Below, one piece after another: positions 16,698-26,587 of a DNA stretch of 39,625 nt. Source of the stretch: an uncultured Propionibacteriaceae bacterium (lineage in GTDB: Bacteria; Actinomycetota; Actinomycetes; Propionibacteriales; Propionibacteriaceae); NCBI GenBank assembly GCA_938012815.1, contig CALLVV010000089.1, positions 1-39,625 on the forward strand, in the 5' to 3' direction. Every line of letters begins with the position of its first letter. Position 1 is the stretch's first letter. The notes under the pieces are model-generated. The model did no database searches and was not told the DNA's origin. It worked only from the letters and a program-made list of their open reading frames with translations. The position numbers and the translations under genes are program-made.

Positions 16698-17641
16698 GGC
16701 AAAGTCACCCCCGCTACCGCGGCCACCCGCTGCAACCTGTCCAGCCACCAGCGTTCGGTCCGCGCATCGGCGCGGCAGGCCTCCACCAACTCGGCATCGA
16801 CATGCACGGTATGCACCTCGATCTCCCCAGCGACCGACAGCAGCGGGTGAACTGTGACATCGCGGGCCAGGAGTCTGCCGGTCTCCAGACCGCAGGCGAA
16901 CGGCAGCTCCGGCAGAGCCGCGGCCAGTCTCAGCCCCGCTTCCAGCCCGACGGATGTCTCCACGGCGCTGGAGACCACCACGGGGATTTCCAACCGCTCC
17001 GCCAGGTCGAGGCAGGCGGCGGCCCCGCCGAGCGGCTGCACCTTCAGCACCACCACGTCGGCCGCGCCGAGTTCCCGCACCCGCAGGGGATCTGCGGCCC
17101 GCCGGATGGATTCATCGGCAGCGATCGCGACCATGCCGTCCAGGCGGCGGCGCAGTTCAGCGAGTTCCTCCACGCTGGCACAGGGCTGCTCCACGTATTC
17201 GAGGCCGAATTGCGCGAGCTCCCGGATCGCCTCCTCGGCCCGGGCGAGCGTCCAGGCCCCGTTCGCGTCGACGCGGATCGCCCCGCCGGGCAGGGCGGCG
17301 CGGGCGGCAGCCACCCGGGCCACGTCGTCGTCGAGCCCCTCGCCGGGGGATGCGACCTTTACCTTCAGGGTGCGGCACCCGGATTCCGCGGCCCGCCACG
17401 CCACCTCGTCGGGGCCGATGGCCGGGATGATGCCGTTGACCGCGACGCGGTCCCGCAGCGGTTCGGGATGGCCCTCGCGGGCCACCGCGACGGCGGCCCT
17501 CAGCCAGGTGGCGGCCTCCTCGTCTCCGTATTCCCGGAAAGGACTCCACTCGGCCCGGCCCGCCTCGCCCTCGAACAGGATTCCCTGCCGCCGGGTGGCA
17601 CCCCGGAAAGGAACCCGCAGGGGGATGTCAAAGACGATCAC
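16694..17641 (-). CDS. menC: o-Succinylbenzoate synthase
   Basis: MenC, an enolase-superfamily enzyme, dehydrates SHCHC to o-succinylbenzoate. In its 315 residues the expected barrel residues are visible in order: Lys in TLKVKVA, Asp in RVDANGAW, Glu in EYVEQPC, Asp in AADES and Lys in VVLKVQPLGG. This is the normal actinobacterial length. It starts with GTG at 17641 overlapping the menA stop (GTGA), and its stop overlaps the menD start in the same way, so translation is coupled on both sides. Confidence 0.94.
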   Translation of the reverse strand: MIVFDIPLRVPFRGATRRQGILFEGEAGRAEWSPFREYGDEEAATWLRAAVAVAREGHPEPLRDRVAVNGIIPAIGPDEVAWRAAESGCRTLKVKVASPGEGLDDDVARVAAARAALPGGAIRVDANGAWTLARAEEAIRELAQFGLEYVEQPCASVEELAELRRRLDGMVAIAADESIRRAADPLRVRELGAADVVVLKVQPLGGAAACLDLAERLEIPVVVSSAVETSVGLEAGLRLAAALPELPFACGLETGRLLARDVTVHPLLSVAGEIEVHTVHVDAELVEACRADARTERWWLDRLQRVAAVAGVTLP

Positions 17642-18528
17642 CGGCCGACCACCGCCCCCAGCAGCAGCCCGGCGGCCATCGCGAGCTCTGTGAAGGACGT
17701 GGCCTGGAGCATCGCGATCAGGTCGCGTCCGATGGCCCCACCCAGCAGTCGCGCTGCGGGGCCGAGCACCAGGACGAATCCCAGCAGCCCCAGCCCCGCC
17801 CAGGGCGTGCTGAGCACCATCACCCCCAGCACCGAGGCCGCACCGACCACAAGCAGGGCCACGAAGAAGACTCGGGTTCCGGAATCACCCAGCCGGGTGG
17901 CCAGGGTGCGTTTGCCCACCTCGGCGTCGGCGGCGAGGTCGCGGAGGTTGTTGACCACCAGCAGGGCACTGGCCAGGGCCCCTACTCCGATGGCCGCCAC
18001 CCAGGAGACCGGCGGGGCCGACCCGAAGGTGACCAGGGTGGTGCCGACCGTCGCCACCAGCCCGAAGAACAGGAAGACCATGACCTCCCCGAGGCCGCGA
18101 TACCCGTAGGGCCGGGAACCCCCCGTGTAGTACCAGGCCGCGAGGATGCTGGCGGCCCCGACCACCAGCAGCCACCAGTGCCCGCTGATCACGACGATCA
18201 CGCTCCCCAGCGCCGCCGCCACACCGAAACACAGGAATGCGGCCCGTTTCACTGCTTCGGGGCGCGCCAGCCCGGAGGCGGTCAACCGGACCGGGCCGAC
18301 GCGCACGTCGTCGGTGCCGCGGATGCCGTCGGAGTAGTCGTTGGCGTAGTTGACCCCCACCTGGAGGGCCAGCGCCACCCCGAGGCAGAACATGGGAAGT
18401 AGGATCAGGCGCCACAGGGGCGGCGCGGGACTGGTCCCGAGCCCCGCCGCCACTCCCGCCAGGATGGGTGCGGCGGCGGCGGGGAGGGTCCGTGGCCGGG
18501 CACCGGCCAGCCAGGTGGAGAAGCTCAT
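17638..18528 (-). CDS. menA: 1,4-dihydroxy-2-naphthoate polyprenyltransferase
   Basis: MenA attaches the polyprenyl side chain to dihydroxynaphthoate in the membrane, giving demethylmenaquinone for MenG. The 296-residue protein has about eight or nine membrane helices and the Mg-prenyl-diphosphate-binding motif NYANDYSDGIRGTDD (about residues 60-74). A second acidic region LRDLAADAEVGKRTL is also present. It starts at ATG 18528, 12 bases after the menE stop, and its stop overlaps menC. The operon order places it between the ligase and the synthases. Confidence 0.95.
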   Translation of the reverse strand: MSFSTWLAGARPRTLPAAAAPILAGVAAGLGTSPAPPLWRLILLPMFCLGVALALQVGVNYANDYSDGIRGTDDVRVGPVRLTASGLARPEAVKRAAFLCFGVAAALGSVIVVISGHWWLLVVGAASILAAWYYTGGSRPYGYRGLGEVMVFLFFGLVATVGTTLVTFGSAPPVSWVAAIGVGALASALLVVNNLRDLAADAEVGKRTLATRLGDSGTRVFFVALLVVGAASVLGVMVLSTPWAGLGLLGFVLVLGPAARLLGGAIGRDLIAMLQATSFTELAMAAGLLLGAVVGR

Positions 18529-18540
18529 GATGGGGTCATG

Positions 18541-19548
18541 CTAGTGGTTCTCGTCAGCGATGAGGCCATTGAGCGCCTCGCGGTCCGGTTTGCCCCCGGG
18601 GGTGCGCGGAATCGGGGTGATGACGAGCTGCCGCGGCAGCCACGTCCTGGGCAACGCGGCCGCGAGGGCTTCACGCCAGCCCGCCAGGTCCCCGCCCGCG
18701 GTGAACAGCACCACTCGCATCCCCCACTCCGCGTCCGGGACGGCCAGCACCGCGGTCTCCGGGTCGAGGTGGGCCGCGGCGGCCCGCACCTCGGCCAGGT
18801 CGACGTTCACCCCGCCGGAGATGATCACGTCGTCGACGCGCCCGGTGATCACGAGCCTGTCATCCTCCCACCGTCCCCGGTCGCGGGTGAGCAGCATGCC
18901 GCCATCCACGACCTCGGCAGTGGCCCCGGGATCCCCCAGGTAACCGTCGAACAACGTCGGGCCGCCGATGACCACCCGGCCGTCGCGCAGACCGATCCCG
19001 ACGCCCGGCAGCGGTGTCCCGTCCCAAACCACCCCGCCGCAGGTCTCCGACATGCCGTAGCTCTCGACGACCGCCAGTCCCGCGTCCCCGGCGCGTTCCC
19101 GCAGCTCCTGTCCGAGGGGCGCACCGCCGATCAGGATCAGGTCGAAGGCTCGCAGCCGTTTCGTGACATCGGCATCACCCAGGGCGCGATGCAACTGGGT
19201 GGGCACCAGGCTGATGGCGTCGCCCTCGCCGGTGGGGGTGAGTCCCTCGAGGTCGGCGGGCACCACGGGCGTTCCCCGGCCCGCCGCCGCCGAACGCACC
19301 TGCACCATCAGCCCGGCCACGTAACGCCCGGGCAGGGCGAGATGCCAGGTCAGGTCGCCCACGCGTTCCCGAACCGCCTCCGCAGCTGCTCGCAACGCCG
19401 CCCGGGAGAGCACGACACTCCGGGCCGTTCCCGTCGTCCCGGAGGTCTGCACCACAGCCCCCACGTCCCGCGGCAACCGGGGTACCGGACCGTCCGCCAG
19501 CCACAGCGCCGGTCCGCCCTCCAGCATCCGAGGCACTTCCGTGTTCAT
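18541..19548 (-). CDS. menE: o-Succinylbenzoate-CoA ligase
   Basis: MenE activates o-succinylbenzoate as its CoA thioester through an acyl-adenylate. The AMP-binding signature TSGTTGTARSVVLS, the ESYGMSETCGG motif, the ITGRVDDVIISGGVNV hinge and the C-terminal catalytic lysine in TPGGKPDREAL are all present. At 335 residues it is shorter than the 450-480 of E. coli or Bacillus MenE, lacking much of the N-terminal subdomain; short forms are usual in actinobacteria. I prefer ATG 19548, with AGGTGG upstream, to a start 14 codons earlier. It is the first gene of the menE-A-C-D operon; the promoter must lie in the 81 bases shared with the divergent small gene. Confidence 0.9.
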   Translation of the reverse strand: MNTEVPRMLEGGPALWLADGPVPRLPRDVGAVVQTSGTTGTARSVVLSRAALRAAAEAVRERVGDLTWHLALPGRYVAGLMVQVRSAAAGRGTPVVPADLEGLTPTGEGDAISLVPTQLHRALGDADVTKRLRAFDLILIGGAPLGQELRERAGDAGLAVVESYGMSETCGGVVWDGTPLPGVGIGLRDGRVVIGGPTLFDGYLGDPGATAEVVDGGMLLTRDRGRWEDDRLVITGRVDDVIISGGVNVDLAEVRAAAAHLDPETAVLAVPDAEWGMRVVLFTAGGDLAGWREALAAALPRTWLPRQLVITPIPRTPGGKPDREALNGLIADENH

Positions 19549-19629
19549 CGTCACCACCTGTGTTTCTCGGTCGCGACGCGACCTTAACATCGGGAACGGG
19601 AACCGGATCCCGGGAGCTAGAATTGCCCC

Positions 19630-19872
19630 GTGCTCAAGGTGCTTCTGATCGTCGCAGTGGTGATGCTCACCGTCTACTGCGTCGTCGAACTCGCACAGAC
19701 CAAGGGGGCCCGCGTGCGCACCATGCCCCGGTGGCTGTGGTTGTTCGTCGTGATCTGCGTCCCGGTGATCGGTCCGTTCGCATGGCTGCTCGCGGGGCGC
19801 CCCACCTCACGTCCCCGACCGCGCCCGCTCGCTCCCGACGACGACGATGACTTCCTGCGCGGCCTGCGCTGA
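19630..19872 (+). CDS. PLDc N-terminal domain membrane protein
   Basis: This 80-residue protein has two membrane helices, the second containing WLFVVICVPVIGPFAWLLAGRP, the typical form of the PLDc_N domain. An acidic tail follows (PDDDDDFLRGL). Such proteins are common in actinobacteria and lack a known activity; the name comes from a domain that precedes phospholipase D in larger proteins. The start is GTG 19630 with GGGAGC about 13 bases upstream, which is weak. It is divergent from menE and precedes dhaL by 52 bases. Confidence 0.8.
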   Translation: MLKVLLIVAVVMLTVYCVVELAQTKGARVRTMPRWLWLFVVICVPVIGPFAWLLAGRPTSRPRPRPLAPDDDDDFLRGLR

Positions 19873-19924
19873 ACCCACTTCGACTGCTTAGCGGGGAAAT
19901 CACCCCGAAACTGAAAGGACGCCC

Positions 19925-20545
19925 ATGCTTGACAGCCCTGATGCCCTGAGCACCTGGCTGAAATCGACCGCCGCGGAGTTCGAGGACCGCATCGACGAGC
20001 TGGACGGGCTGGACGCCGCCATCGGCGACGGCGACCACGGCACAAACATGGCCCGCGGCATGGCAACCGCCGCCACGATCACCCCTGGCCCGGACACCAC
20101 GACACGCCAGTACCTCAACCAGGTGGGCATGGCCCTGGTCAGTTCCGTTGGCGGGGCCTCGGGGCCGTTGTACGGGACGTTCTTCCTGCGCGTCGGGCAG
20201 CTCTGGCAGTCCCCACACACCGTCTCCAGCCTCTGGCAGGCGTTGAAGGCCGGACGCGACGGAATCGCCTCGCGGGGCAGGGCGAAGGTGGGTGACAAGA
20301 CCATGCTGGATGCCCTGTGTCCCGCCATCGACGTACTCGAACACGCGGCCATGGAACGCGACGAGGAGGCCTCCACCAGCCTGGCCCGGGCAGCTGCCGC
20401 CGCCCGGGCGGGAGCCGAGGCCACCCGCGGTATGGTGGCCCGCCGCGGCCGAGCGGCACACTACGGGGAACGCTCCGTCGGGCATCTGGATCCGGGCGCG
20501 GTGTCCATGGCGATGATTCTCGACAGCGCATCCCGTCACCTCTGA
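19925..20545 (+). CDS. dhaL: Dihydroxyacetone kinase subunit DhaL
   Basis: DhaL is the ADP-binding subunit that carries phosphate from DhaM to dihydroxyacetone bound on DhaK. The 206-residue product has the nucleotide and Mg motif AAIGDGDHGTNMARG (about residues 35-49), SSVGGASGPLYGTFF, and HLDPGAVS near the C-terminus, matching free-standing DhaL in length. AAAGGA precedes the ATG by 6 bases. Neither dhaK nor dhaM is next to it, so the partners are encoded elsewhere or the protein serves another kinase. A short stem (CGGGG/CCCCG, 19892-19907) lies just before the ribosome binding site. Confidence 0.9.
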   Translation: MLDSPDALSTWLKSTAAEFEDRIDELDGLDAAIGDGDHGTNMARGMATAATITPGPDTTTRQYLNQVGMALVSSVGGASGPLYGTFFLRVGQLWQSPHTVSSLWQALKAGRDGIASRGRAKVGDKTMLDALCPAIDVLEHAAMERDEEASTSLARAAAAARAGAEATRGMVARRGRAAHYGERSVGHLDPGAVSMAMILDSASRHL

Positions 20546-20637
20546 TCCGCACCGGGTAACCCACCCTCCACGGCGAATTCTCTGCGCATTCCCGGCCCCG
20601 GCATGAGCATCTTGCGCAGTTTCAATAAGCTTCGCGC

Positions 20638-21462
20638 ATGGTTTCGCACACCGCACCGCACAAAGCCGTCATCCTCGCCCGTGGCCTCGGGTCGCGTATG
20701 CGCAGGGCAGCCGAGAACGTCGCACTGACCGCCGAGCAGAGCAGGACCGCCGACGCCGGGGTGAAGGCCATGATTTCCCTGGATGGCCGTCCCTTCCTGG
20801 ACTTCGTGATCTCAGCCCTGGCGGACAGCGGTTTCACCGACATCTGCCTGGTGATTGACCCCGAACACGACCTGATCCGCGACCACTACGACGGCATCAC
20901 CAAGCAGCGCGTGCGCATCTCCTACGCGGTGCAGGCCGAACCCCTCGGCACAGCGAACGCGGTGCTGGCTGCGGAGGAGTTCGCGGGCGATGACCGGGTG
21001 CTGGTGCTCAATTCGGACAACTACTACCCCGCCGAGGCCCTCGAACTGCTGCACGAGGTACCCGGTTCCGCGCTGGTGGGTTTCACCCGCGAGGGCATGC
21101 TGAACCACTCCAACATTCCCGCCGAACGCATCGTCGCGTTCGCGCTGGCCGCCGCCGACACCGAGGGCAACCTGGCCGAGTTGGTGGAGAAACCCGACGA
21201 GGCCACGGTGGAGCGCATGGGCGACAGTGCCGTGATCTCCATGAACTGCTGGCTGTGCACACCCGCGATCTTCGCGGCCGCCCGCGCCATTCCGAGGTCG
21301 GCGCGCGGCGAGTACGAGATCACCGATGCGGTGCGACGCGCCATCACCGATGGCGACCCGTACCGCCTGGTCCGAGCGGACCTCGGGGTGCTCGACATGT
21401 CGAGCCGCGGGGACATCGCATCCGTGGTGGAGGCTCTGCGCACCCGGGAAGTGCTCCTGTAA
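20638..21462 (+). CDS. Sugar nucleotidyltransferase family protein
   Basis: This 274-residue protein is a GT-A-fold nucleotidyltransferase. It shows AVILARGLGSRMRR near the N-terminus (the NTP-binding loop), a lysine in GVKAMISLDGRPFLDF, AEPLGTANAVLAA and the metal-binding LVLNSDNYYP. LAELVEKPDEATVE fits sugar-1-phosphate nucleotidylyltransferases. The usual AGG of the loop is ARG here. The exact sugar cannot be read. Directly downstream lies a broken galactokinase-like gene, which could once have supplied the sugar-1-phosphate; the nucleotidyltransferase itself is intact. Confidence 0.82.
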   Translation: MVSHTAPHKAVILARGLGSRMRRAAENVALTAEQSRTADAGVKAMISLDGRPFLDFVISALADSGFTDICLVIDPEHDLIRDHYDGITKQRVRISYAVQAEPLGTANAVLAAEEFAGDDRVLVLNSDNYYPAEALELLHEVPGSALVGFTREGMLNHSNIPAERIVAFALAAADTEGNLAELVEKPDEATVERMGDSAVISMNCWLCTPAIFAAARAIPRSARGEYEITDAVRRAITDGDPYRLVRADLGVLDMSSRGDIASVVEALRTREVLL

Positions 21463-22060
21463 CCGCGTGGTTCGTGCCCGGGTGCCCTTCCCGCCGGGCA
21501 CTGGGGCGGCTACCTGCAGGCGGTGATCGACCGCCTGCCCTCAATGTCGGTGAGCTGTGCCCCGCGCGGCTGATCATCGACTCGACGCTGCCGCCGGCCT
21601 CCGGCATGTCGTCGAGTTCGGCGCTGGTGGTGGCGGCGGTGGTACTGACCCTGATCGACCACAACGGTTTCCGGGAGCACCCCGGGTGGCGGGAGAGTAT
21701 TGCCTCCACCGCCGACCTGGCCAGATACCTGGCTTGCGTCGAGAACGGCATGGGTTCCGGATCGCTGACCAGGACACGGGGGTCGGAACCTTCGGCGGTT
21801 CCGAGGACCGCACCGCCATGTTGTGCTGCCACGCCGACCGGCTGACGCGGTTCCGTTTCTGCCCGATCCGGTAGGGTGATTCCGTCGCGCTGCCCGGGGA
21901 CCTGAGTTTCATCATCGGGGTCTCCGGGATCCTGGCCGGAGACGAGGACACCTGGGAGGGCCTGAACGCGGTCGTCGCCCACTCCCCCGTGCTGTCGGCG
22001 CGACTGAGGGCCTTCCTGGCCGAGTCGGAGGAGCTGATACCGGCGGCCCGGCCCACCGGC
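21463..22060 (+). pseudogene. Decayed galactokinase-like GHMP kinase
   Basis: Pieces of one sugar kinase lie in different frames and in the correct order. GHWGGYLQAVIDRL begins at 21496. LIIDSTLPPASGMSSSSALVVA, the GHMP ATP-binding motif, lies in another frame from 21570 and runs to YLACVENGMGSGSLT. GVGTFGGSEDRTAMLCC continues in a third frame. DSVALPGDLSFIIGVSGILAG follows after a stop. The N-terminal substrate motif and the C-terminal domain are missing. At least three frame changes cannot be a single sequencing slip, so the gene is dead. It directly follows the nucleotidyltransferase gene, and the pair probably once worked together. Confidence 0.85.
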
Positions 22061-22105
22061 TCTGAGCCGCCTCTTTCCCGTTCCCGGCTCGCTGGCCTTA
22101 CGGAT

Positions 22106-22173
22106 GGTTTGCTGGCCTTGTTCATGTTCGCTGGCCTCACAGCGCAGGCAAACGTGGACAAGGCCAGCAAACC
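22106..22173. repeat. 15-bp perfect inverted repeat
   Basis: GGTTTGCTGGCCTTG (22106-22120) and its exact complement (22159-22173) enclose 38 bases. Two further GCTGGCC copies lie at or beside it. It sits 26 bases beyond the tetR stop and after the kinase remnant. It has no U-tract on either strand, so a bidirectional terminator or an intergenic palindromic element are both possible. Confidence 0.65.
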
Positions 22174-22199
22174 GGTCCCGCGGGGTTCCGGGGAGCGGT

Positions 22200-22859
22200 T
22201 CATCCATCGACCCGCCGGGCCATGCCCTCGATGATGAACTCGATCTTGCGGTCCAGGAAACCCCGGCCCGCCCAGTCGTCATTGGGGGCGAGCTGCTCCG
22301 GTAACTCCTCAGCGATTCCCTCCCGGTTGAAGTTATCGACGGCGACCTCCAGGCCCGTCACCGCATCACCTTCGGGTCCCGGGACAGTTGCCCGGTACGA
22401 CTCGATCACCATGTGGGTGCAGAGCACGGTGTCTCCGATGAAGTCCACGGCGAGGGCGGCGTCGTCCGGGCTGAAACCCCGTTCGACCAGCGCGTCGACG
22501 CCGGCCTTCATTCCCTCGGCAAAGTAGTGGTGCGCCCACGTGACCACCAGGAAGGTCTCCGCGAGCCCGGGGTACCGATCCATCAGGTCCCACATCCGGT
22601 CGGCCTGGTGTCGCATCAGTTCCCGCCAGTCACCATCGGGAACGGACGGATCGTTCTCCCGGGCCAGGCGCCTCAGACAGCCGCGCAACAGGTCGTCCCG
22701 CGAATCAATGGCGCGGTACAGCGCCGGGGTGCCGACCCCCAGGCGTTTGGCCACCTCGGCGAGAGTGAAATCACGGATGCCGATCTCCAGCGCGACGGTG
22801 ACGACGTCCTCGTAAGTGAAACCCGGTTTCGGACCAGTGCGTCTGCCAGGCGATCTCAT
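22200..22859 (-). CDS. TetR-family transcriptional regulator
   Basis: This 219-residue regulator has an N-terminal helix-turn-helix (FTLAEVAKRLGVGTPALYRAIDSRDDLL, about residues 29-56) of TetR type, with an all-helical ligand domain behind it. ATG 22859 has no ribosome binding site, but a -10-like TACGTT on the minus strand (22866-22871) ends six bases before it, which fits a leaderless transcript. It is divergent from the iron-box-controlled transport operon and shares an upstream region of only about 90 bases with it. It is therefore the obvious candidate local repressor, but its ligand is unknown. Confidence 0.9.
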   Translation of the reverse strand: MRSPGRRTGPKPGFTYEDVVTVALEIGIRDFTLAEVAKRLGVGTPALYRAIDSRDDLLRGCLRRLARENDPSVPDGDWRELMRHQADRMWDLMDRYPGLAETFLVVTWAHHYFAEGMKAGVDALVERGFSPDDAALAVDFIGDTVLCTHMVIESYRATVPGPEGDAVTGLEVAVDNFNREGIAEELPEQLAPNDDWAGRGFLDRKIEFIIEGMARRVDG

Positions 22860-22875
22860 ACGGTTAACGTACCCG

Positions 22876-22904
22876 TTGCCCACGTCGCAGAGCGGCGTTA
22901 AGGT
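22876..22904 (+). promoter_or_regulatory. Candidate promoter of the transport operon
   Basis: TTGCCC (22876-22881) and TAAGGT (22899-22904) are 17 bases apart. The -10 coincides with the left half of the DtxR-like box, so repressor binding would block RNA polymerase. Assigned by consensus only. Confidence 0.5.
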
Positions 22905-22917
22905 AAGCCTCGCTGAA
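22899..22917 (+). promoter_or_regulatory. DtxR/IdeR-like iron box
   Basis: The 19 bases TAAGGTAAGCCTCGCTGAA match the DtxR/IdeR consensus TWAGGTTAGSCTAACCTWA at 14 of 19 positions, with the left half nearly perfect and the right half weak. The position over the -10 region of the operon start is where iron repressors act. This is the main evidence that the operon handles iron. Confidence 0.65.
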
Positions 22918-22949
22918 TAGTGAAGCATGTTTCCTATCTTTGAGGTGTG

Positions 22950-24784
22950 ATGACGATGACGACGCAGGAAGCCGAACGCGTCGAACCTGACCAGCAGAGC
23001 AACCCGAGAGCGGAGAACAAGCGGAAGGCGCAGGAGGGGCAGGCGGCGATCAGGCGCCTGGCCGCCCCGGTGCGCGGACTGCAGCGGCTGGGACAGGCGT
23101 TCGTGATCGCCTCGGCCATTCTCACGACCGCCCCCTACCTCGCCCTCGTCCAGCTCGGCGACCTCCTGCTGGCCGCCCACAGCACCGGCACCACCGTCGA
23201 CGCCAACCGGGCATGGGCGACGATCGGGCTGCTGATCAGCGCCTTCTCCGGCCAGCTGCTGCTGTACTTCGTCGGCCTGCTCATCACCCACGTCGCCGAC
23301 CTGAGGTTGCGCGACCAGTTGCAGCGCGGCATCGCGCAGCGCCTGGCACGGGCCCCGCTGTCGTGGTTCACCGAGTCGACCTCGGGCCTGATCCGCAAGG
23401 GCGTCCAGGACGACACCCGCGCCGTCCACACCGTGATCGCCCACGGCCCCGTCGAGATCCTCAACGCGGTGGTGACCCCGCTTGCCCTGCTCTGCCTGGC
23501 GTTCTGGCTGGACTGGCGGCTGGGGCTGCTCAGCATAGCCACGATCCCGCTACACATGGCCACCTACGCCATCTCCATGAAGGGCATGCCGGAGAAGACC
23601 GCCGAGATGGACGCGAAACTAGCGAAGGTCTCCTCCACCATGACCGAGTTCGTCGCCGGGATCTCGGTGGTCAAGGCCTTTGGATGCGTCGGTAGAGCGC
23701 ACTCCGCATACGTGGATTCCGCCGACGAGTTCTCCCGGTTCTTCCGCGCCTGGGCACTGCCCCTGGTCTCGATCAGCTGCATCTCCATGGCGTGGATCTC
23801 CATTCCGCTGCTGCTCGTGGTGAACCTGGGGGGCGGGGCCCTGCTGATCCAGACCGGGGTGGTCACCTTGCCCGAGGTGCTCGCGGCCACGCTGATCGCG
23901 TTGGTGCTCCCCGGCGCCGTGCAGGTCGTCTCCTCGATCTCCTGGTCCTACCAGATGGCCGGGGCCGCGGCGATCCGGCTGTGCACCATCCTCGACACAC
24001 CCGTCCTGCCCTACCCCGAGACCTCACAGGTCCCCCAGGGATGCACCGTCGAACTCGACCACGTCACCTTCTCCTACGGCCAGACCCTCGCCGTCGACGA
24101 CGTCAGTCTCACCCTGGAGGAGGGAACAGTGACGGCCCTGCTCGGCCCCTCGGGTTCCGGCAAGTCGACCCTGGCCACGCTGATCGCCCGTTTCGCAGAC
24201 CCGGATTCCGGGAGCATCCGACTCGGGGGCGTCGACCTGAGGCAGCTGACCGAGGAGACCCTCTACTCGTATGTCTCGTTCGTGCTCCAGGACGCCCAGC
24301 TGCTGCGGGCCAGCGTGCGCGACAACATCGCCCTGGGCCGTCCGGGGGCGGGTCTCGACGAGGTCCGGGAGGCTGCGAGAGCGGCCAGGATCGACGACTT
24401 CGTGATGTCGCTTCCCGAGGGCTACGACACCGTCATCGGCACCGACACCTCACTATCCGGCGGGCAGGAGCAGCGGATCGCGATCGCCAGGGCGATCCTG
24501 GTTGACTCCCCCGTGCTGCTCCTCGACGAGGCCACCGCCTTCGCCGACCCAGAGTCCGAGGCCGAGATCCAGCAGGCCCTCTCGACACTGGTGAAGGGGC
24601 GGACCGTGCTGGTGATAGCCCACCGCCCCGCCGCCATCCGGGGGGCGCACAAGATCGTGGTGATGGAACGGGGACGCATCCAGGCGGTCGGCACCCATGA
24701 GGAGCTGCTCGACGAACCCCACTACCGAGCGTTGCTGCGTCAGAGCGGCGAGCTCCACACCGTCTCCGCCGAGGAGGACCACCG

Positions 24785-24788
<4 letters not shown>
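22950..24788 (+). CDS. ABC transporter, fused permease/ATPase (IrtA/YbtP-like)
   Basis: This is a half-transporter of about 612 residues: six membrane helices (roughly residues 45-330) and a C-terminal ATPase. The ATPase has Walker A GPSGSGKST, FVLQD, signature LSGGQEQRIAIARA, Walker B VLLLDEATAF and IAHRP. The D-loop reads ADPESE where the usual form is SALDAENE. Type-IV half-transporters of this kind in iron-regulated operons (mycobacterial IrtAB, Yersinia YbtPQ) import siderophores; that role is inferred from the iron box and neighbours, and drug or peptide export is possible. The start is one of three near ATG/GTG codons (22947, 22950, 22956) behind GAGGTG. The stop overlaps the partner gene (ATGA). 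Confidence 0.87.
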
Positions 24789-26542
<1,754 letters not shown>

Positions 26543-26587
26543 ACCCGAAACAGAGAAGACCAACAGCGACACGAGAAAGCAGAAACG

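Noticed and set aside
15282..16850. Long plus-strand frame opposite menD
   Set aside because: It is antisense to a certain gene and has the Gly/Arg/Pro/His bias of a shadow frame.
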